A stretch of 5,410 bases of DNA from Elusimicrobiota bacterium (GTDB lineage: Bacteria; Elusimicrobiota; Elusimicrobia; UBA1565; JACRDR01), in NCBI GenBank assembly GCA_016207585.1, contig JACQPI010000064.1:1-5410 (forward strand), read 5' to 3'. Each line of letters opens with the position of its first letter. Position 1 is the stretch's first letter. The notes beneath the pieces are model-generated. The model was not told the DNA's origin. It searched no databases and saw only the letters and a program-made list of their open reading frames with translations. Shown piece by piece: positions 1 to 5,299 of this stretch. The position numbers and the translations under genes were made by a program.

Positions 1-1056
1 ATGACCGAGCCCGCGCGCTCGGAGCCGGCGTACGGCGTACCCGCCCCCGCCTTAGGAGCCGTTCAGGACTTGGTGGACCGTTCCGTCTCGACGACGACCA
101 GCTCCAGGCCGGTCGTGACCTCGAGGCCGGTCGTGACGCCTAGACCCGAGGCTTTCCCTGAATTTCTGGCTCAGGCCGCGGCGGAATCGGTCTCGACGCC
201 TCGCTCCGTCTCCCTGTGGAAGCGGCTGCGCTCAAGGCAGTGGGTCGCGGCGGCGGGCGGAATCGCGATCGTGGGCGGCGCTCTGGCCGCTGTTTGGCTG
301 CTGAACCGGCCCAGGCGCCCGAATCCCTTTCCTGTGAAATCCGCGTCTCCGGCCCCGACGGAGCCTCTTTCTTCGGTGCCGGGCGGGGTATATGCGCCCG
401 GCACCGCGGGCAAGGAAGTACAACCTCTTCCCGCGGTGCCTGCGGTTCCCCAGCCGGCAAGCGGCGCTTCGGCAGTCCCCGCAGTTTCTCCGCAACCTGC
501 ATCGGGAGGCGGCGTTGTTTCCTTGCCCACGCCCGCGGATAAAAATCAGTTTTCGGTAGCCGACGTTTCGGCCCAGGCGATCCGCTTGATCAAAGACCAC
601 CCTTTGGGCGGCGGTCGGCAGACGGTCTCCAAGTGGCTTCAGTACTCCTACCTTTCGAGGCCGGGGACCGAGGAGGAGTGGACCGCCGGCGCGGAGTCGG
701 CCGCGCAGTACATCGTTCAATACAAGGTTTTCAGCGGCGGGCGCGCCGCGGCGCGCCAACCGATCACGTACTTATTCGAGGCTGATTTGGCAAAGAGCGC
801 CGTTCGCGGTTTGAACCAGGCCGCGCGGGACCTCCTGGAGCGCCGCGTCCAGCCGCCGAGCCGTTCGGCGAGAAAAAAGAAGAGCCGGGTCTCCGCGCGC
901 AAGCGGACGACGCCCCGGCGCCGGGCCAGGGCGCCCGCAAGGCGGTCCCGGGCCGAAGCCGTCGAGTTGACCCCCATAGACGGCTTGCCTCCCTTGCCGG
1001 GAACCTCCGAGCTCAAAAACAGCAACGCGGACCTGGGCGGCCTACCCGGATTTTGA
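1..1056 (+). CDS. Unrecognised single-pass membrane protein with Pro-rich linker, small C-terminal domain and basic tail
   Basis: I do not recognise this 351-residue protein. Visible parts, in order: a disordered Ser/Thr/Pro-rich N-terminus (1-70) with a duplicated SRPVVT; a basic collar (K74, R75, R77, R79); one hydrophobic helix (about 81-101); a Pro/Ala/Val/Gly linker (about 107-180); a mixed alpha/beta-looking segment (about 185-283) with SVADVSAQAIRLIKDHPLGG, KWLQYSYL, AAQYIVQYKVF and ITYLFEADLAKSAVRGLNQA; an Arg/Lys-rich stretch (288-317, 16 of 30 residues basic); and an ordinary tail ending GGLPGF. The plan of short N-terminus, helix, Pro-rich linker and compact domain resembles TonB-like or other envelope-spanning proteins, but no TonB signature is visible. 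It lies 75 bases upstream of pilB on the same strand, so a pilus or envelope role is possible but only inferred. The frame opens with ATG at base 1, so the ribosome binding site is outside the window and the true start could lie further upstream. Confidence 0.75.
   Translation: MTEPARSEPAYGVPAPALGAVQDLVDRSVSTTTSSRPVVTSRPVVTPRPEAFPEFLAQAAAESVSTPRSVSLWKRLRSRQWVAAAGGIAIVGGALAAVWLLNRPRRPNPFPVKSASPAPTEPLSSVPGGVYAPGTAGKEVQPLPAVPAVPQPASGASAVPAVSPQPASGGGVVSLPTPADKNQFSVADVSAQAIRLIKDHPLGGGRQTVSKWLQYSYLSRPGTEEEWTAGAESAAQYIVQYKVFSGGRAAARQPITYLFEADLAKSAVRGLNQAARDLLERRVQPPSRSARKKKSRVSARKRTTPRRRARAPARRSRAEAVELTPIDGLPPLPGTSELKNSNADLGGLPGF
103..138 (+). repeat. Two-copy 18-bp in-frame tandem repeat
   Basis: Bases 103-120 and 121-138 match at 16 of 18 positions; the shared core is AGGCCGGTCGTGAC at 106-119 and 124-137. 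Each copy encodes SRPVVT (residues 35-40 and 41-46 of the upstream membrane protein). Because the unit is a multiple of three, gain or loss of a copy would keep the reading frame. It lies in the disordered N-terminal segment, where length change would be tolerated. Confidence 0.8.
374..406 (+). repeat. Perfect 12-bp inverted repeat with 9-nt loop, inside the upstream gene
   Basis: CGGTGCCGGGCG (374-385) is followed, after the 9-base loop GGGTATATG (386-394), by its exact reverse complement CGCCCGGCACCG (395-406). The RNA would form a very GC-rich 12-bp hairpin. No T-run follows, so it is not a standard Rho-independent terminator. It lies in the part of the gene coding for the Pro/Gly linker, and its right arm overlaps a second inverted repeat (400-440). 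Confidence 0.8.
400..440 (+). repeat. Perfect 11-bp inverted repeat competing with the preceding hairpin
   Basis: GGCACCGCGGG (400-410) and CCCGCGGTGCC (430-440) are exact reverse complements separated by 19 bases. The left arm shares GGCACCG (400-406) with the right arm of the 374-406 hairpin, and CGGTGCC occurs on both sides (374-380 and 434-440). The two hairpins therefore cannot form fully at the same time. This may be chance in a low-complexity GC-rich linker, or a structural switch in the mRNA. Confidence 0.75.
740..757. repeat. Perfect 18-bp GC-only palindrome
   Basis: GGCGCGCC occurs at 740-747 and 750-757, separated by GC, giving an 18-base perfect palindrome centred on CCGCGG. In RNA it could fold as a 7-bp stem with a CGCG loop. 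It encodes part of a Gly/Arg/Ala run (about residues 247-252) between two predicted strands of the upstream membrane protein. It may reflect composition alone. Confidence 0.75.
1033..1054 (+). terminator. Weak possible terminator overlapping the end of the upstream gene
   Basis: CTGGG (1033-1037) can pair with CCCGG (1045-1049), giving 5 bp including one G-U pair around a 7-base loop. It is followed by ATTTT (1050-1054), which runs into the stop codon. The stem is short and the T-run has only four bases, so termination would be weak. If real, it would partly uncouple pilB from the upstream gene. Confidence 0.2.
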
Positions 1057-1076
1057 AGCATTTTCCAGCATTTTCT
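1057..1076 (+). repeat. 10-bp-spaced direct repeat AGCATTTTC x2
   Basis: AGCATTTTC occurs at 1057-1065 and again at 1067-1075, so the copies are exactly 10 bp apart, about one helical turn. It starts at the base after the upstream gene's stop codon and ends 18 bases before the putative -35 box of pilB. Same-face repeats upstream of a promoter can be activator sites, but no regulator is identified. Confidence 0.45.
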
Positions 1077-1093
1077 TAGTCATCGACGCGCCA

Positions 1094-1122
1094 TTGACAA
1101 AATTGGGTTTGGGGGGTACCTT
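1094..1122 (+). promoter_or_regulatory. Putative sigma-70-type promoter of pilB
   Basis: TTGACA at 1094-1099 is a perfect -35 box. A 17-base spacer leads to TACCTT at 1117-1122, which keeps only the first, second and sixth bases of TATAAT, the most conserved positions. The start of transcription would fall near 1128-1131, directly before the pilB ATG at 1132. The local AT-richness of 1057-1131 against GC-rich coding DNA supports a regulatory role. The -10 match is modest. Confidence 0.5.
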
Positions 1123-1131
1123 AGTACTATT

Positions 1132-2916
1132 ATGTCCGACGCGCACGTGCATACGATCTCCCTGGGCCTGTCCCGGCGGCTCGGCGACCTGATGGTCGAG
1201 AGCGAGACGATTTCCAAACAACAGCTTCAGGAGGCTCTGGATATCCAGCGAAAGGAAGGCGGAAAGCTGGGGGCGATACTGGTCGGAAAGGACTATATCA
1301 CCGAGGAAAAGCTCCTTCAATTCCTCAGCCAGCAGTGCGGCATCAGCTACGTCTCCTTGGAAAAACTGGGGCCCATCACCGACGATATCATCAAGCTGGT
1401 CCCGGAGTCGATTGCCCGGCAGCACGTCCTGCTGCCGATCCGAAAGGCCAAGGATAAGCTGACGATCGCCGTCGCGGATCCTCTCAACGTCCTGGTTCTC
1501 GACGATCTCAAGCTGATGACCGGACTCGACGTCGACATCGTCCTGGCGGCGGAATCCGAGATCCAGGCCACCGTGGAGAAATATTACGGAACGCTGACCA
1601 CGCAGGGGGCCCTCGAGGATATCCTGAAGCAGACTGGCCAGAACGGGGCCGAGAGCATTGAAAACGTGGAGCTGACGGAAGAGGAAAAACTGGCCGGCGA
1701 CAACATCATCACCCTGAAGAAGTCCGGCGAGGACGCCCCGATCATCCAGATGGTGAACGTCCTGCTGGCCAATGCCATCAAGGCCAAGGCCTCGGACATC
1801 CATATCGAGCCCTTTCCGAAGCAGTTGAAGGTGCGTTACCGCATCGACGGGGTCCTTCACGAGCAGCCGGCGCCCCCCAAGCGGTTCCAGAACGCGCTGG
1901 CGTCGCGCATCAAGATCATGGCGACTCTCGACATCTCGGAGCACCGGGTCCCCCAGGATGGTCGGATCAAGCTCAAGATCGACGGGCGGGAGATCGACCT
2001 GCGCGTCTCGATTTTGCCCTGCGCGCCCGGCGAAAAAATCGTCATGCGCATCCTGGATTCTTCCGGGCTGCGCGTCAAACTGGAGGACCTCGGCTTCGAG
2101 CCGGAGGCGAACGCGGTCTTCCAGAAATGCATGAGGGCTCCCTACGGCATCAACCTCATCACGGGGCCCACGGGAAGCGGCAAATCGACGACGCTCTACT
2201 CGGCCCTCTCCCAGCTCAATCACCCGGACGTCAACATCATGACCGTAGAGGACCCGGTCGAGTACCAACTGCCGGGGATCAACCAGGTGCAGGTGAACGC
2301 GGACGTGGGGCTCACCTTCGCGGCGGGACTGCGTTCCTTCCTGCGGCAAGATCCCGACATCATCATGGTGGGCGAGATCCGCGACCTGGAGACGATCAAC
2401 ATCGCCATCAACGCGGCCCTGACGGGCCACCTCGTCTTCTCGACCCTGCACACCAATGACGCGTCGGGAGCGATCACGCGCATGGGGATGATGGGCATCG
2501 AGCCGTTCTTGATGAGCTCGGCGCTGCTGATGGTGGTCGCGCAGCGATTGACCCGGAGCATCTGCAAGGATTGCCGGGAGATTTACGAGGTCGACGCGGC
2601 CTGGCTGAAGGCCCTGGGAGTCCCGGAGCAATTGATGCAGGTGCAAAACGGAAAGGTGCCGCTGGCGCGCGGGCGTGGGTGTGAGGAATGCGCGAAGACC
2701 GGCTATCGGGGCCGCCTGGGGCTTTATGAAATCCTGGAAGTCAACGACGCTCTCCGCCAGTTGATCCTGGCAAAGGCCAACGCCAACCAGATCAAGGAAA
2801 TGGGGCGTAAACAGGGCATGTTGACCCTGCGGGATTGCGCGATCCGCAAGGTGCTCGGCGGGCTGACGACCGTCGAGGAAATGATCCGTCTGACCGCCAG
2901 CGAAGTGGAAAAGTAA
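1132..2916 (+). CDS. pilB: Type IV pilus extension ATPase PilB
   Basis: A 594-residue hexameric GspE/PilB-family ATPase that powers pilin assembly at the cytoplasmic face. The N-terminus carries two MshEN-like motifs, beginning R16-L17-G18 and ending Q39, and K45-L46-G47 ending Q68, of the kind that binds cyclic di-GMP. The middle domain has SDIHIEP (221-227), VRYRIDG (234-240) and HRVPQDGR (271-278). The ATPase core has Walker A GPTGSGKST (345-353), an Asp box with E373-D374, Walker B DPDIIMVGEIRD (407-418) and a His box TGHLVFSTLH (431-440). Cys478, Cys481, Cys517 and Cys520 form the CxxC...CxxC zinc site typical of PilB/GspE and absent from PilT. Length is usual for the family. ATG 1132 is the only ATG that keeps the full first MshEN motif, yet no Shine-Dalgarno site precedes it: the G-run at 1111-1116 is 15 bases away. 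The frame is open back to the upstream gene's stop. The next ATG (1192) would cut the motif. Confidence 0.95.
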   Translation: MSDAHVHTISLGLSRRLGDLMVESETISKQQLQEALDIQRKEGGKLGAILVGKDYITEEKLLQFLSQQCGISYVSLEKLGPITDDIIKLVPESIARQHVLLPIRKAKDKLTIAVADPLNVLVLDDLKLMTGLDVDIVLAAESEIQATVEKYYGTLTTQGALEDILKQTGQNGAESIENVELTEEEKLAGDNIITLKKSGEDAPIIQMVNVLLANAIKAKASDIHIEPFPKQLKVRYRIDGVLHEQPAPPKRFQNALASRIKIMATLDISEHRVPQDGRIKLKIDGREIDLRVSILPCAPGEKIVMRILDSSGLRVKLEDLGFEPEANAVFQKCMRAPYGINLITGPTGSGKSTTLYSALSQLNHPDVNIMTVEDPVEYQLPGINQVQVNADVGLTFAAGLRSFLRQDPDIIMVGEIRDLETINIAINAALTGHLVFSTLHTNDASGAITRMGMMGIEPFLMSSALLMVVAQRLTRSICKDCREIYEVDAAWLKALGVPEQLMQVQNGKVPLARGRGCEECAKTGYRGRLGLYEILEVNDALRQLILAKANANQIKEMGRKQGMLTLRDCAIRKVLGGLTTVEEMIRLTASEVEK

Positions 2917-2920
2917 AAAA

Positions 2921-2925
2921 AGGAG
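2921..2925 (+). promoter_or_regulatory. Ribosome binding site of pilT
   Basis: AGGAG at 2921-2925 lies 8 bases before ATG 2934 and follows a seven-A run (2915-2921) that starts in the pilB stop codon. It decides the pilT start: the frame is open back to a TTG at 2835 inside pilB and another ATG follows at 2943, but only ATG 2934 has proper spacing. Confidence 0.85.
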
Positions 2926-2933
2926 CAGACCTA

Positions 2934-4010
2934 ATGGCATCGATGAGCGAGCTTTTTTTGTTGATGCACGAGCGCGGGGCTTCCGATCTCCATATCACGG
3001 CCGGCGCTCCGCCGGTGCTCCGAATCGACGGCGAACTGGTTCCGACGCCCTTCCCCAAATTGACGCCCGAGATGACGCAGAGCCTGATCTTCTCGTTGAT
3101 GACCGATGCGCAGCGGCAGAAGTTCGAATCCACCAACGAGCTGGACGCGGCTTTCGGCATCAAGGGGATCGGGCGCTTGCGCATGAACGTCTATCGCCAG
3201 CGCGGGGCGATCGGCTCGGCGATCCGCGCGATTCCCTCGAATTTCAAGACCTTCGAGGAGCTTGGCCTGCCGGCGGTGGCGCACGAGGTCATGAAGATTC
3301 CCAAGGGCCTGATCCTCGTCACCGGGCCGACCGGAAGCGGCAAGTCCACGACGCTGGCGAGCATGATCGATTACCTCAACGAGCACCGGGCGGTCCACAT
3401 CGTAACGATCGAGGACCCCATCGAGTACGTGCACGCCCACAAGAAAAGCATCGTCAACCAGCGGGAGGTAGGCAGCGACACCGACACCTTCGCGACCTCC
3501 CTGCGCCATGTCTTGCGCCAGGACCCCAACATCATCCTGGTGGGCGAGATGCGCGACCTGGAGACGATCCAGGCGGCCCTGACCATCGCCGAGACGGGGC
3601 ACCTCGTCCTGGCGACGCTGCACACGACCGACGCGGCCCAGGCGATCAACCGCATCATCGACGTCTTCCCGGCCCACCAGCAGGAGCAGATCCGCGTGCA
3701 GCTCTCGTTCGTGCTCCAGGCCATATTTTGCCAGCAGCTTGTCCCTCACGCGTCGGGCCAGGGGCGGTGCCTGGCGCTGGAGGCCCTCATCGTGACCTCG
3801 GCGGTCCGGAACCTCGTGCGGGAGCAGAAGGTGGAGCAGATCCTGATGACGATCCAGACGGGCGGAAAGTTCGGCATGCAGACGATGAACCAGTCCCTGG
3901 CGGAGATGTATCGCAAGGGCCGCATCACCTATCAGGAGGCGCTCCTGCGCTCGATGGACGTGGAGGACTTCAAGCGGTTGGTGCAGCGCCACGTGCCCGC
4001 GGCGGCATAG
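2934..4010 (+). CDS. pilT: Type IV pilus retraction ATPase PilT
   Basis: A 358-residue cytoplasmic hexameric ATPase that depolymerises pili into the inner membrane, driving twitching motility and DNA uptake in organisms that use them. The N-terminal PAS-like domain shows GASDLHITAGAPPVLR (15-30) and IDGEL. The core has Walker A GPTGSGKST (131-139), Asp box TIEDPIEY with E160-D161, Walker B DPNIILVGEMRD (197-208) and His box TGHLVLATLHTTDA (221-234). QEQIRVQLS (250-258) and AVRNLVRE (290-297), the latter a version of the PilT-specific AIRNLIRE motif needed for retraction, separate it from PilB and GspE. It lacks the PilB tetracysteine site. The C-terminal region MNQSLAEMYRKGRITYQEAL is also PilT-like. 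Length is slightly above the usual range of about 345-370, so ordinary. It starts 17 bases after pilB with a strong ribosome site and is probably co-transcribed. PilU is a weaker alternative. Confidence 0.95.
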   Translation: MASMSELFLLMHERGASDLHITAGAPPVLRIDGELVPTPFPKLTPEMTQSLIFSLMTDAQRQKFESTNELDAAFGIKGIGRLRMNVYRQRGAIGSAIRAIPSNFKTFEELGLPAVAHEVMKIPKGLILVTGPTGSGKSTTLASMIDYLNEHRAVHIVTIEDPIEYVHAHKKSIVNQREVGSDTDTFATSLRHVLRQDPNIILVGEMRDLETIQAALTIAETGHLVLATLHTTDAAQAINRIIDVFPAHQQEQIRVQLSFVLQAIFCQQLVPHASGQGRCLALEALIVTSAVRNLVREQKVEQILMTIQTGGKFGMQTMNQSLAEMYRKGRITYQEALLRSMDVEDFKRLVQRHVPAAA

Positions 4011-4027
4011 GGCTGTTTTGAAAGGTC

Positions 4028-4034
4028 AAGGAGG
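4028..4034 (+). promoter_or_regulatory. Ribosome binding site of pilC
   Basis: AAGGAGG at 4028-4034 is a near-perfect Shine-Dalgarno sequence 5 bases before ATG 4040. It lies within the 29-base pilT-pilC gap and fixes the pilC start. Of the three pilus genes here it has the strongest site. Confidence 0.85.
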
Positions 4035-4039
4035 CTCAA

Positions 4040-5272
4040 ATGCCGGCATTCGCTTATAAGGCGCGCGGGATCGACGGGAACGTCACCCAGGGGCTTATCG
4101 ACGCCGCGGAGCAGCGGGTCGCGGTGGACCGCCTGCGGCAGCAGAAGCTCATCGTCCTTGAAATCAATCAACACGGGGAGGGCGTCGGCAGCATTTTGAA
4201 AAAATTCATGCCGGGGGGGGGAAAGGGAAAGGTCACCTCCAAGGACTTGGTCTTGTTCTCCCGCCAGCTCTCGACGCTCGTTTCGGCCGGCGTGCCGATC
4301 GTGCAGGGGCTGGCGATCCTGGCGGAGCAGGCGGACAATCCCGCCTTCCGCACCGTGCTGGAGCACGTGCGTACCGATATCGAGAGCGGCCTTTCCATAT
4401 CGGACGCGCTCAAGAAACACTCCCATGCCTTTCCGGACATCTACACCTCGATGATCCGGGCCGGCGAGGTGGGCGGCATCCTGGACGTCATCCTGGAGCG
4501 CTTGAGCGCCTACCTCGAGAGCGCCGAGGCATTGAAGGCGAAGGTCAAGAGCGCCATGATGTATCCCGCGATCGTGCTGTCGATCTGCGCCATCGTGACC
4601 ATCTTCCTGCTCACTTTCGTCATCCCCACGTTCAAGGAGATCTTCGCGAGCTTCAACGCCGAGCTGCCGCTCCCGACGCAGGTCATCATCGACGTCTCGG
4701 ACACCCTGCGCGCCTACTGGTACATGATCCCGGCGATCCCGGTAGGGGCATTCATCGGGTTCAAAAAATTCTACGCGACCCCGCACGGACATAAACTCGT
4801 TGATGGGAAGTTCCTGAAGGCTCCGGTTTTCGGCATCCTGCTTAAGAAAGTGGCCGTGGCGAAGTTCACGCGCACCCTCGGCACCCTGATCAAATCCGGC
4901 GTGCCCATCATGCAGGCCCTCGAAACGGTCGCCTCCACGGCCGGCAACGTCGTGATCGAGGAGGCGATCCTCACGGCGCGCGACACGATCCGGGAGGGAG
5001 GGCACCTCAACGACCCCTTGAGGAAATCCGGCATATTCCCACCGATGGTGACCCAGATGATCAAGGTAGGAGAGGAAACCGGGGCTTTGGATACGATGCT
5101 CGTCAAGATCGCCGATTTCTACGATCAGGAGGTCGATACGGCGGTCAAGGGCCTCACCTCGCTCATCGAACCGCTCGTCATCTGCGTGATGGGCATCGTC
5201 ATCGGATTTATCGTCATCGCCATGTTCATGCCGATGTTCAGCCTGGGAGATCTCGCCGGTTCGGCGGGTTAG
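4040..5272 (+). CDS. pilC: Type IV pilus inner-membrane platform protein PilC (GspF family)
   Basis: A 410-residue polytopic inner-membrane protein that forms the platform on which PilB and PilT act to add or remove pilin. The N-terminus MPAFAYKARGIDGNVTQG is the usual PilC/GspF opening. Two T2SSF repeats follow: the first around 71-197 (LFSRQLSTLVSAGVPIVQGL, then MIRAGEVGGILD) and the second around 273-397 (KFTRTLGTLIKSGVPIMQAL, then MIKVGEETGALD). The repeated pattern of FSRQL/FTRTL, GVPI and GEx-G is easy to see. Hydrophobic helices lie at about 175-196, 226-241 and 376-397. Length is normal. The start is set by AAGGAGG 5 bases upstream. Residues 58-64, PGGGKGK, are encoded by a G9 run and form a flexible linker before the first T2SSF domain. 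It is last in the visible operon, and no pilS/pilR or pilin follows directly. Confidence 0.95.
   Translation: MPAFAYKARGIDGNVTQGLIDAAEQRVAVDRLRQQKLIVLEINQHGEGVGSILKKFMPGGGKGKVTSKDLVLFSRQLSTLVSAGVPIVQGLAILAEQADNPAFRTVLEHVRTDIESGLSISDALKKHSHAFPDIYTSMIRAGEVGGILDVILERLSAYLESAEALKAKVKSAMMYPAIVLSICAIVTIFLLTFVIPTFKEIFASFNAELPLPTQVIIDVSDTLRAYWYMIPAIPVGAFIGFKKFYATPHGHKLVDGKFLKAPVFGILLKKVAVAKFTRTLGTLIKSGVPIMQALETVASTAGNVVIEEAILTARDTIREGGHLNDPLRKSGIFPPMVTQMIKVGEETGALDTMLVKIADFYDQEVDTAVKGLTSLIEPLVICVMGIVIGFIVIAMFMPMFSLGDLAGSAG
4213..4221 (+). repeat. G9 homopolymer within pilC
   Basis: Nine consecutive G bases encode part of P58-G59-G60-G61 of PilC and open a 20-base all-purine stretch (4213-4232). Loss of one G would bring TGA at 4452-4454 into frame and end the protein at about residue 137, before the first membrane helix. 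Such runs are prone to replication slippage and also to sequencing error. Confidence 0.85.
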
Positions 5273-5274
5273 AG

Positions 5275-5299
5275 TCGCTGACCTGTTCGCAGCGGGTCA
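5275..5299. terminator. Short hairpin in the convergent intergenic gap, possible weak bidirectional terminator
   Basis: CGCTG (5276-5280) pairs with CAGCG (5290-5294) around 9 bases. TGACC (5279-5283) can instead pair with GGTCA (5295-5299). Either stem has only 5 bp and no T-run follows on either strand. The location between two convergent stop codons 24 bases apart is where a terminator is expected, but the sequence support is thin. Confidence 0.2.

Noticed and set aside
1057..1131. pilB as an in-frame continuation of the upstream gene by stop read-through
   Set aside because: There is no stop between 1056 and 1132 and the frames match, but a 75-base open stretch is common by chance. The promoter-like sequence and normal PilB N-terminus favour separate genes.
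1057..1131. Sigma-54 promoter of pilB
   Set aside because: No GG...GC pair with the TGGCAC-N5-TTGC pattern is present in the gap; TTGACA fits a sigma-70-type box better.
2835..2933. N-terminal extension of PilT from TTG 2835
   Set aside because: The added residues are charged, unlike any PilT N-terminus, and overlap pilB. AGGAG with 8-base spacing points to ATG 2934, and the family begins near MSELFLLMHERGASDLH.
1042..2940. Long open frame on the minus strand opposite pilB (632 codons)
   Set aside because: Its translation is His/Asp/Arg/Gln/Leu-rich and low in complexity, as expected for the antisense of GC-rich coding DNA. The plus strand carries an unmistakable PilB with every family motif.
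2938..2959. CATCGATG palindrome followed by T7 at the start of pilT as an attenuator
   Set aside because: The palindrome is too short to form a hairpin with a workable loop, and the T-run simply encodes Leu-Phe-Leu.
2931..5005. Long minus-strand frames opposite pilT and pilC
   Set aside because: They are antisense shadows: same composition bias, no recognisable domains, and they lie opposite complete, motif-rich genes with good ribosome sites.
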